Assembly: GCF_003952425.1 (NCBI RefSeq)
Contig: NZ_CP034449.1
Location: forward strand, 4,390,001 to 4,454,000
DNA: 64,000 nucleotides
Direction: 5' to 3'
DNA from: Mesorhizobium sp. M2A.F.Ca.ET.046.03.2.1
GTDB lineage: Bacteria > Pseudomonadota > Alphaproteobacteria > Rhizobiales > Rhizobiaceae
Shown here: piece by piece, positions 36,129 to 44,648 of the stretch
Numbering within the stretch: the stretch's first letter is position 1
Layout of the letters: the number at the start of each line of letters is the position of its first letter
Notes under the pieces: generated by a model
Seen by the model: only the letters and a program-made list of their open reading frames with translations
Databases searched by the model: none
Told to the model about the DNA's origin: nothing
Position numbers and translations under genes: made by a program

Positions 36129-37034
36129 TTGGCTTCGGTAGCCCTCACCAATCTCGATCCCGCGTCCAGGGCTGCCGCTCGCGGCTGGTCGGATCTCACC
36201 ATCCGCAACCTGTTCATCATCCCGACGCTGGTCTTTCTGATCGTCTTCAACATTTTTCCGCTGATCTATTCGCTCGGCTATTCCTTCACCAATTTCGCCG
36301 CGAACCGGAGCGAGCCCTGGCAGTTCGTCGGCCTGCAGAATTATCGCGAGCTGCTCAGCGATGACCACATCTGGTCCAACTTCGTTATCACGGCGAAATA
36401 CGTCATCGTTTCCGTGGCGGGTCAGATGGTCGTCGGCTTCGGCCTTGCGCTTCTGCTCAACCGCTCCTTTCCGATGAAGGGCCTGATCACCACGCTGCTT
36501 TTGTTGCCGATGATGATGTCGGCGGCGGTCGTCGGCCTGTTCTGGCAATTGCTCTACAGCCCGTCCTGGGGCCCGATCAATTATGTCTTCGGCCTTGGCG
36601 ATTTCGCCTGGCTCTCCAATCCCGACAGCGCGCTCTACGCGGTCGCGATCACCGACATCTGGATGTGGTCGCCCTTCGTCATGCTTTTGTCGCTCGCCGG
36701 CCTGTCGGCGGTGCCGCAGCATCTCTACGAGGCCGCCGCGATCGACCGCGCCGGATGGTGGTACACTTTCACCCGCATCACCTTGCCGCTGGTCTCGCCG
36801 ATCCTTCTCATCGCGCTGATCTTCCGCACCATGGAAGCCTTCAAGACCTTCGACATCGCCTACACGATGACGACCCAGCCGACCGCGGAGCTGATCGCGA
36901 TCCGGCTCTACAAGCAGGCTTTCCAGCAGTGGGATACGGGCAAGTCCTGCGCGCTGGCCTACATCGTGCTGATCATGGTGCTGGCCATCACCAACCTCTA
37001 CGTGAAGTATCTCAACAAGGTGAAGGAGCGCTGA
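36129..37034 (+). CDS. Carbohydrate ABC transporter permease (MalF/UgpA-like)
   Basis: 301 residues from TTG 36129 with AGGAG seven bases upstream. Six membrane segments are apparent, starting LFIIPTLVFLIVFNIFPLIY. The EAA loop is LYEAAAIDRAGWWYTFTRITLP (about 199-220), the standard contact to the ATPases. The weak TTG start and the preceding hairpin both point to lower expression than the binding protein. It ends one base before the next permease gene. Confidence 0.92.
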   Translation: MASVALTNLDPASRAAARGWSDLTIRNLFIIPTLVFLIVFNIFPLIYSLGYSFTNFAANRSEPWQFVGLQNYRELLSDDHIWSNFVITAKYVIVSVAGQMVVGFGLALLLNRSFPMKGLITTLLLLPMMMSAAVVGLFWQLLYSPSWGPINYVFGLGDFAWLSNPDSALYAVAITDIWMWSPFVMLLSLAGLSAVPQHLYEAAAIDRAGWWYTFTRITLPLVSPILLIALIFRTMEAFKTFDIAYTMTTQPTAELIAIRLYKQAFQQWDTGKSCALAYIVLIMVLAITNLYVKYLNKVKER

Positions 37035-37035
37035 G

Positions 37036-37992
37036 ATGGCCGCCGTCCGCACTTCTTCCGAGGTTGCTTTCAACCGCGCGGCAATCGCCGCCGTGCTGGT
37101 CGCGACGCTGATCTTCCTGGCGCCGATCTACTGGATCGCCTCGACGGCGTTCAAGCCGAAGGAGCTCGCCGTCAGCGTGCCGCCGACCGTGCTGTTCGAG
37201 CCGGAGGTGACGCCGTTCGTGCGTCTCTTCACCAAGCGCGTGCAGATGCAGAAGCCCGTCGATCCGCAAGTCTACGAAGCCGCGCCCTGGTGGGAAAAAC
37301 GCATCTATGACGGCGGCGAGCGGGTGCTGAAGGTCGGCAAGGATGTGCAGCTTTCGCAGTATCCCGACCGGTTCATGAACAGCCTGATCGTGGCGGTCAT
37401 CAGCACGGTGCTGGCGGTCGGCATGGGAACGTTCACTGCCTACGGCTTTTCCCGCTTCAAGATCGCCGGCGAGGCGGATCTTTTGTTCTTCATCCTGTCG
37501 ACGCGCATGCTGCCGCCGGTGGTGGTCGCCATCCCGATGTTCCTGATGTACCGCATGGTCGGCCTCAACGACTCGCATATCGGGCTGATCATCCTCTACG
37601 TCGCGTTCAACCTCTCCTTCTCGGTCTGGCTGATGAAAGGCTTCATGGATGAGATCCCGAAGGAATATGAGGAAGCAGCGCTCGTGGACGGCTACACGCG
37701 CATGCAGGCCTTCTTCAAGATCGTGCTGCCGGAAGCGGCGACGGGCATTGCGGCGACAGCCGTGTTCTGCTTCATCACCGCCTGGAACGAATATGCCTTC
37801 GCGCTGATCATGACCAACCGGCGCGCCCAGACGGCGCCACCCTTCATCCCGTCGCAGATCGGCTCCGGCCTGCCGGATTGGACCACGATCGCAGCCGGCA
37901 CCTTCCTGTTCCTTTTGCCGGTCGCGATCTTCACCTTCCTGCTGCGCAACCATCTGCTTCGCGGCGTGACGTTCGGAGCGATCCGCAAATGA
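37036..37992 (+). CDS. Carbohydrate ABC transporter permease (MalG/UgpE-like)
   Basis: 318 residues. After the first membrane helix (AAIAAVLVATLIFLAPIYW) comes a periplasmic segment of about 75 residues (40-115), longer than in simple MalG-type permeases. The EAA loop YEEAALVDGYTRMQAFFKIVLP lies near 215. The last codons overlap the start of the small membrane protein gene by 4 bp (ATGA). Confidence 0.92.
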   Translation: MAAVRTSSEVAFNRAAIAAVLVATLIFLAPIYWIASTAFKPKELAVSVPPTVLFEPEVTPFVRLFTKRVQMQKPVDPQVYEAAPWWEKRIYDGGERVLKVGKDVQLSQYPDRFMNSLIVAVISTVLAVGMGTFTAYGFSRFKIAGEADLLFFILSTRMLPPVVVAIPMFLMYRMVGLNDSHIGLIILYVAFNLSFSVWLMKGFMDEIPKEYEEAALVDGYTRMQAFFKIVLPEAATGIAATAVFCFITAWNEYAFALIMTNRRAQTAPPFIPSQIGSGLPDWTTIAAGTFLFLLPVAIFTFLLRNHLLRGVTFGAIRK

Positions 37993-38210
37993 GTTTCCGC
38001 GCCGTCAACGAGAAATACCTTTTGCCGGCTTCGCAGATCCTGATGGTGCTCGGCATAGTCGCGCTCTGCCAGCCATGGAACCTCAACCTGCATTCCTACG
38101 GCGTGACGATCATCCTGATCGGGCTGATCGGCTTCAACATCACGTCCAAGATCGCGCCGGAGCAGAGCGAGGAAACCGGCGCCCCGACGCATGAGGGAGC
38201 CCGGCAGTGA
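37989..38210 (+). CDS. Small two-helix membrane protein in transporter operon
   Basis: 73 residues with two hydrophobic segments, ASQILMVLGIVALC (14-27) and YGVTIILIGLIGF (about 37-49), and a charged C-terminal tail. It overlaps the permease upstream and the ATPase downstream by 4 bp each, so it is translated as part of the transporter. I do not recognise a named family; small membrane proteins of this sort accompany some glycerol/polyol importers (for example DUF2160 in rhizobial glycerol uptake), but this one does not clearly match. A role as a channel accessory subunit is inference. Confidence 0.8.
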   Translation: MSFRAVNEKYLLPASQILMVLGIVALCQPWNLNLHSYGVTIILIGLIGFNITSKIAPEQSEETGAPTHEGARQ

Positions 38211-39310
38211 CGCAGATCGAACTTCGCGGCATCGAGAAATTCTTCGGTGCCGTCCAGGTCATCCACAATTTGAACCTCGCCATCGCCGACAACGAGTTCA
38301 TCGTGCTGCTCGGCCAGTCCGGCTGCGGCAAGACCACGACGCTGCGCGCGGTGGCGGGGCTGGAGACGATCGACAAGGGCGACATCCTGATCGACGGCAA
38401 GCCGGTGCAGCACCTCAAGGCCGCCGACCGCGACATCGCCATGGTGTTCCAGTCCTTCTCGCTCTACCCGCACATGACGGTGTTCGAGAATGTCGCCTTT
38501 CCGCTGCGCGCCACGCGCATGAGCAGCGGCGAGGTCGACAAGTCCGTGCGCGAGGTCGCCCGGGTCCTGCGCATCACCGACCTGCTCGACAAGCGGCCGT
38601 CGGCGCTTTCGGGGGGCGACATGCAGCGCGTGGCGATTGGCCGGGCGCTCGTGCGGCGGCCGAAGGCCATGCTGATGGACGAGCCCATCGGCGCGCTCGA
38701 CGCCAAGCTGCGCGAGGAGATGCGGGCCGAGATCAAGCGCCTGCACGTGAAGCAGGGATCGACCACGATCTACGTCACCCACGACCAGATCGAGGCGATG
38801 AGCCTCGCCGACCGCATCGTCATCATGCATGAGGGCTTCATTCAGCAGGTCGGCACGCCGGACGAGGTCTATTCGCACCCGGCGAACTTGTTCGTGGCGC
38901 AATTCGTCGGCAGCCCGGTGATGAACATTGCCGAGGCCCGCGTCACGGATCAACCCGGAGCCGCTTCCGTGACGGTCGGCGACGCGCCGGCGGGCTTCGA
39001 GTTCCCCCACCGGCTCCTGTCCAAGCTCAACGGGCATGCCAACGGTGGCCTGACGCTTGGCATCCGGCCGGAGGGCGTGCTCGTCCGGCACGATGCGGCG
39101 TCCGGCTACATGCCGGTCGAGGCTAGCATCATCGAGCCGCTGGGATCCTTCGACATCGTCGACCTCAAGGTCGGCTCCACGATGCTGCGCGCGCGCACCA
39201 AGGCCGGCTACGTCTCGGGTCCCGGCGAGAAGGTCCATGTCCGCATTGATCCGGAACAGGCGCATTTCTTCGACACGGCAAGCGGCAAGTCGCTGGGGGT
39301 GAGATTGTGA
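38207..39310 (+). CDS. Carbohydrate ABC transporter ATPase 1 (MalK/UgpC-like)
   Basis: 367 residues from GTG 38207, overlapping the previous stop (GTGA). Walker A GQSGCGKTT (about 38-46), Q-loop MVFQSFSLYPHMT, signature LSGGDMQR, Walker B MLMDEPIGALD and switch YVTHDQIEAM are present; a C-terminal TOBE-type regulatory domain fills residues 240-367. The second ATPase gene downstream is similar but not identical, so a heteromeric ATPase pair is likely. Confidence 0.93.
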   Translation: MTQIELRGIEKFFGAVQVIHNLNLAIADNEFIVLLGQSGCGKTTTLRAVAGLETIDKGDILIDGKPVQHLKAADRDIAMVFQSFSLYPHMTVFENVAFPLRATRMSSGEVDKSVREVARVLRITDLLDKRPSALSGGDMQRVAIGRALVRRPKAMLMDEPIGALDAKLREEMRAEIKRLHVKQGSTTIYVTHDQIEAMSLADRIVIMHEGFIQQVGTPDEVYSHPANLFVAQFVGSPVMNIAEARVTDQPGAASVTVGDAPAGFEFPHRLLSKLNGHANGGLTLGIRPEGVLVRHDAASGYMPVEASIIEPLGSFDIVDLKVGSTMLRARTKAGYVSGPGEKVHVRIDPEQAHFFDTASGKSLGVRL

Positions 39311-39414
39311 TGGCCGAAGGACACGAGAGGCCAACGATTTGGCCTTTCGAACAATCGAACGCCCGGAGCCATAGCGGAGGGCTGATCACCCTCGAAATGA
39401 AAATGAGACAGTAG
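39310..39414 (+). other. Possible 34-codon leader frame between the two ATPases
   Basis: The ATG at 39310 overlaps the ATPase 1 stop (TGATG) and starts a 34-codon frame (MAEGHERPTIWPFEQ...) ending TAG at 39412-39414, five bases before nothing else but the ATG of ATPase 2 at 39417. It could be a translation-coupling leader or chance. No family is recognised. Confidence 0.3.
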
Positions 39415-39416
39415 AC

Positions 39417-40520
39417 ATGGCCCATATCGAGCTCAAGAACATCACCAAGAAATTCGGCGGCCATACCGCGCTGACCGGCCTCAATCTCGACATTGCCGAC
39501 GGCGAGTTCTTCGTGCTGCTCGGCGAAACCGGTGCCGGCAAGACGACGACGCTGCGCCTGATCGCCGGGCTCGATAAGCCGACCGAGGGCCAGGTCTTCA
39601 TCGACGGCGTCGACGTCGCCGACTGGGGCGCGGCCGAACGCGACGTCGCGCTGGTGCTGCAGCAATATTCGCTCTATCCGCGCTACACGGTGCGGCAGAA
39701 CCTCGAATTCCCGCTGAAGCCGAAGATCCGCCGGCTGCCGGATGCCGAGATCAAGGACCGCGTCGCGCGCGCCGCCCGCACGCTTCGTATCGAACATCTG
39801 CTCGACCGCAAGACCGACCGGCTTTCCGGCGGCGAGATGCAGCGCGTCTCGATCGGCCGCGCCATCGTGCGCAAGCCGCGCGTCTTCCTGATGGACGAGC
39901 CGCTGTCTGCGCTCGACGCCAAGCTGCGCGAGGCGCTGCGCACGGAATTGAAGAACCTGCAGATGCAGCTTGGCGCCACGTTCCTGTTCGTCACGCATGA
40001 CCAGATCGAGGCCATGTCGATGGGCGACAAGGTCGGCGTGCTCAACCATGGCCGCATCGTCCAGACCGGTACGCCGCATGAGATCTACAACAATCCGCGC
40101 GACACCTATGTCGCGAGCTTCGTCGGCTCGCCGCCGATGAATCTCATCGACGGCAAGCTGGTCAACGACCGCGCGGTGATGGCGCCGGTGAATTTCGAGC
40201 TGCCGCTGTCAACTGGGGCAAAGAGTTTTGGCGGGGGCAGGACGAGCGGCGCGACCGACGGTCGGCCGCTCGTCTTCGGCATCCGCCCGGAGGATGTCCA
40301 TCTGGAGAGCGGCGCGCCGGTGGAAGCGCGCGTCCACGATGTCGAGAACCATGGCGTGGAGAAGATCCTGACGCTCAGGGTCGGCGACACGATGCTGCGC
40401 GCCACCGTCCCGGCCAGGACCGATGTCGCGATCGAACAGGCCGTGCGCTTTGCCTGGAACCCCGACAAGGTGGTGCTGTTCGACAAGGGCAGTGGCGTCA
40501 GCCTGCGGCATGCGGGATAG
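39417..40520 (+). CDS. Carbohydrate ABC transporter ATPase 2 (MalK/UgpC-like)
   Basis: 367 residues: Walker A GETGAGKTT (about 38-46), Q-loop LVLQQYSLYPRYT, signature LSGGEMQR, Walker B FLMDEPLSALD, switch FVTHDQIEAM and a C-terminal TOBE domain. Having two distinct ATPases in one CUT1 operon is known from the rhizobial glycerol transporter type (two ATPases, two permeases, small membrane protein), which this operon resembles in composition but not in gene order. Confidence 0.93.
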   Translation: MAHIELKNITKKFGGHTALTGLNLDIADGEFFVLLGETGAGKTTTLRLIAGLDKPTEGQVFIDGVDVADWGAAERDVALVLQQYSLYPRYTVRQNLEFPLKPKIRRLPDAEIKDRVARAARTLRIEHLLDRKTDRLSGGEMQRVSIGRAIVRKPRVFLMDEPLSALDAKLREALRTELKNLQMQLGATFLFVTHDQIEAMSMGDKVGVLNHGRIVQTGTPHEIYNNPRDTYVASFVGSPPMNLIDGKLVNDRAVMAPVNFELPLSTGAKSFGGGRTSGATDGRPLVFGIRPEDVHLESGAPVEARVHDVENHGVEKILTLRVGDTMLRATVPARTDVAIEQAVRFAWNPDKVVLFDKGSGVSLRHAG

Positions 40521-40617
40521 CGGCTTCGCCTGCCGCCTTATCGCACCGCGCCCGACCAGGCCGAGAACCGGCGGGCAGCCTGGCTGACGGGTCAACCGCC
40601 TCTGACCATCTCGACCA

Positions 40618-41700
40618 TCATAGGATGACCGAAGCCACCGGCCTCCTTGGCGAAAACGGCAAGGCCGGTCCATATCCGAAGCGCATCACAATATCCGGCC
40701 TGCGGGTCTCGCCGACAATCCCCGCCAGGTCGGCGCGCAGGCGGGCGACCTCGACAGGCTGGTTGATGAACGCGAGCTTAAGTCCCAAGCTCGTCGCGGC
40801 CAAAGCGAAGCGCTGGCACGCCTGGCCGACCCTGACCCAGTGGTCGTGGTCCGGCCGCTCGGCAAAGAAGATCGCCACCCCTGCCGATGAGTCGATCTGA
40901 CGGGCGTATTTCTCATTCTCCTGGGCGGCGCTGAACAACCGGTCCAAGGCGATCCGGCCAAGGCTGGTCGGCAGCACCGGCCTGCCGCTCGCGGCTGAGA
41001 AGAGCCCATCGCCTCGAGCCATTGCGCTGCGCGGGTTGAAGCGGATCCACTGCTTCAGCTCATGCATGAATGCGGGGTCATTCATCTGGTCTTCATTGCC
41101 GGCGAGGACGAGATCCCGCACCTGCTTCATCCGCCCCTGATCGGTGACAAGCGCCAGGCTCACACCCGGTATCGCGGCTGCGCGCTCAAGCTCGACGAGA
41201 TCGGCGGCAGGGGTGGCGCGGCCATCATATTCGGCACGCGTCGATTGGCGTTTCGGAATGGCGTCGGCCAACGGGTCCGCTTTCGCCTCGCCCATGAGGT
41301 AGTCGTAACGGATTCCGTTGCCGTCGGCCGTAAGCGAAGCCTCGCCGGTTCGGCCAGTCGCCGCCGCGGCGAGCATGAGATTGGCCGCGGCGCATCCCAG
41401 GCTGACATAGAGATGATGATCGTCAGGGTCGACGACCGGGGTCCGCCTCTGAAGGTCTGGCCGGATCTCGATTGCTTGCCCTTCAAGCTGGAACCGCCAG
41501 GGCTGCGTATTATGGCTATTGGCCGCCAAGGTTGCGTAACGGACGATGGCCCCAAGATCGGGCGTCAGGCGGTCACGCAATCCGGCGGCGAAGACCTCAT
41601 ACTGGGCCATGGACCCGACCGCCGATCGCCAACCGGCAACACCGGTGCCCGCCGCGACAAGCGCGGCGCCTGCGCCCACGAGCATCGTTCGCCTGTTCAT
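40618..41700 (-). CDS. Acg-family FMN-binding oxidoreductase (nitroreductase fold)
   Basis: 360 residues from ATG 41700. An N-terminal MNRRTMLVGAGAALVAAGTG resembles a twin-arginine signal or anchor. The family segment AANSHNTQPWRF (about 58-69) contacts FMN, and the second half has EVARLRADLAG and PDIVMRFGYG. Acg-type proteins bind FMN but lack known catalysis; some are thought to sequester flavin. The open frame upstream to 41763 is not needed. It stands alone in the minus direction, convergent with the CUT1 operon. Confidence 0.85.
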   Translation of the reverse strand: MNRRTMLVGAGAALVAAGTGVAGWRSAVGSMAQYEVFAAGLRDRLTPDLGAIVRYATLAANSHNTQPWRFQLEGQAIEIRPDLQRRTPVVDPDDHHLYVSLGCAAANLMLAAAATGRTGEASLTADGNGIRYDYLMGEAKADPLADAIPKRQSTRAEYDGRATPAADLVELERAAAIPGVSLALVTDQGRMKQVRDLVLAGNEDQMNDPAFMHELKQWIRFNPRSAMARGDGLFSAASGRPVLPTSLGRIALDRLFSAAQENEKYARQIDSSAGVAIFFAERPDHDHWVRVGQACQRFALAATSLGLKLAFINQPVEVARLRADLAGIVGETRRPDIVMRFGYGPALPFSPRRPVASVIL

Positions 41701-41763
41701 CGTGCCCTCTCGATAAACTTGCAGGCAAGATAGCGGCGGCTCGGGAATAGCCCTTGATCTCAA

Positions 41764-42133
41764 TCAAGGCCTTTGATCGACCCGCCGCCTAGCGGCGCGA
41801 CCGTCGAACTCGAACACTTCGATGCCGGCGACGTCGACGTTCGAGGCAGTTGATGTTGATATAGGCCGTGCGTTCGCCGCTTTCGCCGACATCCTCGGCG
41901 AAGGGGTGGATTCCGCAGGTCCGGCAGAAGCGATGCGCGATTTGAGCCTTGCCGAAGGTGTAGCGGCCGAGGTCGTCGCCCCAGGCGACCAGACTGAGCT
42001 TCTCATGCGGCACCGCCCACAGCAGCGCGCCCTTGCGCGCGCAGATCGAGCAGTTGCAGCGCACCGCGCCGCCGATCTCACCCTTGACCTCGAATGCCAC
42101 CTTGCCGCAGTGGCAACTGCCTTTGTACAGCAT
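41764..42133 (-). pseudogene. GFA-family (glutathione-dependent formaldehyde-activating enzyme-like) protein with 3' frameshift
   Basis: The start MLYKGSCHCGKVAFE (ATG 42133, an in-frame ATG at 42139 also possible) and the zinc motifs SCHCG, CNCSIC and CRTCGIHPF identify the GFA fold. The frame runs well to INCLE near 41845 and then turns into arginine-rich nonsense that ends at 41789. In the neighbouring frame the expected ending VDVAGIEVFEFDGRAARR follows and stops at 41764-41766. A small indel near 41840-41845 therefore separates the last 25 residues. The zinc site is complete, so the shortened form may still fold. Confidence 0.75.
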
Positions 42134-42225
42134 CAGCATCCTCCCATCGCTGGCAGGGTGCAAAGGCACGCTTGCCGGGTTATCTCTTTGCCGGGCCCAA
42201 CATCAGGCCGCGCGTCTAAAAGACG

Positions 42226-42239
42226 TTGCAAATTTGCAA
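42226..42239 (+). promoter_or_regulatory. Perfect 14-bp palindrome upstream of the amidase
   Basis: TTGCAAATTTGCAA lies 16 bases before the amidase start codon and directly after a CGTCT-AAA-AGACG hairpin (42213-42225). The placement suits an operator that blocks initiation. No dedicated regulator gene is adjacent. Confidence 0.5.
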
Positions 42240-42254
42240 GGTCCGACATCGAAA

Positions 42255-43550
42255 ATGCAATCCGTCCGCGATCGTCTCGAAACCATCCTGTCACGTCTTG
42301 CCAATCGCGCGGCCGAGGAGCGGGTCTACACCAAGCTCTATGCCGCGGCCGCGCGGGCAGCCGCCGATGCGTCCGACGCTCGCCGCAAGGCCGGCGTCAG
42401 CCTTGGCCCGCTCGACGGGCGCATCGTCTCGATCAAGGATCTGTTCGACGTTGCCGGCGAGCCGACCACGGCCGGGTCGCTGATCCTCGCCGGCACCGCG
42501 CCGGCGACGCGGGACGCGGCCATCGTGGCGCGGCTCCGGCGGGCGGGCGCCGTGATCGTCGGCAAGACCAACATGACCGAATTCGCCTTCACCGCGATCG
42601 GCGACAACCTTCACTATGGCACGCCGGGCAATGCCGCCGACGCCAGCCTGATCCCGGGCGGCTCGTCATCGGGGGCGGGCGTTGCGGTCGGCGAGGGCAC
42701 AAGCGACATCTCGATCGGTTCGGACACCGGCGGCTCGGTGCGCATCCCGGCCTCGCTCAACGGCATCGTCGGCTTCAAGCCGACGGCGGGGCGCGTGCCT
42801 TTGACGGGCGCCTTTCCGCTGTCGATGACGCTGGATTCGATTGGCCCGCTTGCCCGCAGCGTCGCCGATTGCGCGATTGCCGATGCGATCATGGCCGCAG
42901 ATGAGCCGGCGGCGCTACAGCCGATCCCGCTTGCGATGTTGCGCATCGGCATTCCGCGCGGTGTCTTGTTCGACGAGACGCAAGCCGAGGTCGCGGAAGC
43001 TTTCGAGGCCTGCATCGACAGGATCGGGCAGGCTGGCGCCGGCGCCGTCGATTTGCCCATCGACGATCTCATCGCCGAAATGCGCGCCGCGACCAGACGC
43101 GGCACGATCGCCTCAATGGAGGGCGCCGAAGTGCATGCCGACTGGCTGGCGAGCGGCGCCTCCGTGCCGGTCGATCCGCATGTCACCGGGCCGTTGTCGC
43201 GCGCGCTGGCGGTTCCCGCTTCGGTCTATATCCGCACGATCCGCCGTCGCGGCGAGCTTGCGGCGGCGATGGCGGAACGGCTGAACGTTATAGATGTCCT
43301 GGCATTGCCGACCGTGCCGATGGTCGCGCCTTCCATTGCCGCCATGGCCGCCGACGAGGCGTTGCGCGACAGGACCGAAGGGCTGCTCTTGCGCAACACG
43401 CAGGTCGCCAACCAGTTCGACCTCTGCGCGATCTCGTTGCCGATGCCGGGCACCAAGCTGCCGGCCGGGCTGATGCTGGTGGGCAGGCACGGGGATGATC
43501 GCCGTTTGCTGGCGATTGCAGCGGCAGTGGAGGCGCTGCTTAGCCGTTGA
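42255..43550 (+). CDS. Amidase (amidase-signature family)
   Basis: 431 residues from ATG 42255 (MQSVRDRLETILSRL). The Ser-Ser-Lys triad is visible: K in IVSIKDLFD (about 60), cis-Ser in PGGSSSGAG (about 138) and nucleophilic Ser in SDTGGSVRIPAS (about 162). It lacks the C-terminal domain of allophanate hydrolase. It lies alone and could hydrolyse aryl or aliphatic amides or ureido compounds. Frames that begin earlier overlap the palindrome and are unlikely. Confidence 0.9.
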   Translation: MQSVRDRLETILSRLANRAAEERVYTKLYAAAARAAADASDARRKAGVSLGPLDGRIVSIKDLFDVAGEPTTAGSLILAGTAPATRDAAIVARLRRAGAVIVGKTNMTEFAFTAIGDNLHYGTPGNAADASLIPGGSSSGAGVAVGEGTSDISIGSDTGGSVRIPASLNGIVGFKPTAGRVPLTGAFPLSMTLDSIGPLARSVADCAIADAIMAADEPAALQPIPLAMLRIGIPRGVLFDETQAEVAEAFEACIDRIGQAGAGAVDLPIDDLIAEMRAATRRGTIASMEGAEVHADWLASGASVPVDPHVTGPLSRALAVPASVYIRTIRRRGELAAAMAERLNVIDVLALPTVPMVAPSIAAMAADEALRDRTEGLLLRNTQVANQFDLCAISLPMPGTKLPAGLMLVGRHGDDRRLLAIAAAVEALLSR

Positions 43551-43662
43551 GAGGCGTGCTTCGAACCGAGGCAAATTGGGATCAGGAAAATTTACCGTTG
43601 CGTTCCTTCGCGCACCCTTCTGCCGGCGTCTCCGGTCTGCATCGTCGCATGGTCTCGGCGAA

Positions 43663-44643
43663 TTAATCGCCAGTTGGAAAGCGTCGCCGGTAGTGCTCGA
43701 TCACTTCCGGATTGCGCAGGTTGACGGGCAGCTTGCCGGCGAGCACCAGCAGCGCCTCGCCGGCGGCGCCGACGCCCATGCGCATCATCGATTCCTCGGT
43801 GATCCCGGCCATATGCGGGGTGACGATGACATTGTCGAAGCCGAAATAGGGATGGTTGGGCGGCAGCGGCTGCGTTGAAAAGACGTCGAGCGCGGCGCCG
43901 CCGATGCGGCCTTCCCGCAAGGCTTCGATCAGCGCCTCGTCGTCGACCACCGGGCCGCGCGAGACGTTGATCAGCAGTGCGCCGGGCTTCATACGGGCGA
44001 TGCGCTCGCGGCTGATCAGGCCGCGCGTCTCCTCCGTCAGCGGGCAGCAGAGCACGATGACGTCGCTCTGCTCGACCAGCGCGTCGATCGACAGGAAGCC
44101 GACGCGCTCGGGCGCCGGGCGCAGGCTGCGCGTCGTTGCCACGACATTGAGGTCGAAACCGTGCGCGGCGATATGTCCGACGGCCCGGCCGACCGCGCCG
44201 AGGCCGACAATGCCGATCGTCTTGCCGGCAAGCTCGCTGGTCGAATTGGCATGCTCGCGCCCGGCAAGCCAGCCCTTGGCGCGCAGGTCGCGGTCCATCA
44301 CGCGGAAGCGCCGCAATAGGGCAAGCGCTGCGAACATCACATGCTCGGCGACCGAGCGGGCATTGACGGCGGGTACGTTCGCGACAAGCACGCCGGCGGC
44401 GGTCGCCGCCTCGACCGGGATCATGTCCAGCCCGGCGCCGTGGCGGATAGCGGCTCGCAAATTCGCCGCGCCTTGAAACAGTTCCGGCGGCAGCGGCGCG
44501 CGCACGATGACGATGTCGGCGTCGCAGGCCTCAGTGGTCAATGTCTTTGGATCGAGCGCGGAAGCAATTGCAAGCCGCCCGGCGCCGGCCAGCATGGCCG
44601 TGGCGCGGGGGTGCAGCGGATGCGTCGACAGGATCTTGCGCAT
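43663..44643 (-). CDS. D-isomer-specific 2-hydroxyacid dehydrogenase
   Basis: 326 residues of the SerA/LdhA family. The NAD-binding motif is GIVGLGAVGRAVG (about 146-158). Catalytic residues can be placed as R in NVSRGPVVDD, E in REGRIGGAALDVF and H in VTPHMAGIT. It is the last gene of the minus-strand operon that starts at 47481, following a GntR regulator by five bases. In sugar-acid pathways such enzymes reduce 2-keto acids or oxidise 2-hydroxyacids. Confidence 0.92.
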   Translation of the reverse strand: MRKILSTHPLHPRATAMLAGAGRLAIASALDPKTLTTEACDADIVIVRAPLPPELFQGAANLRAAIRHGAGLDMIPVEAATAAGVLVANVPAVNARSVAEHVMFAALALLRRFRVMDRDLRAKGWLAGREHANSTSELAGKTIGIVGLGAVGRAVGHIAAHGFDLNVVATTRSLRPAPERVGFLSIDALVEQSDVIVLCCPLTEETRGLISRERIARMKPGALLINVSRGPVVDDEALIEALREGRIGGAALDVFSTQPLPPNHPYFGFDNVIVTPHMAGITEESMMRMGVGAAGEALLVLAGKLPVNLRNPEVIEHYRRRFPTGD

Positions 44644-44648
44644 TGCAC

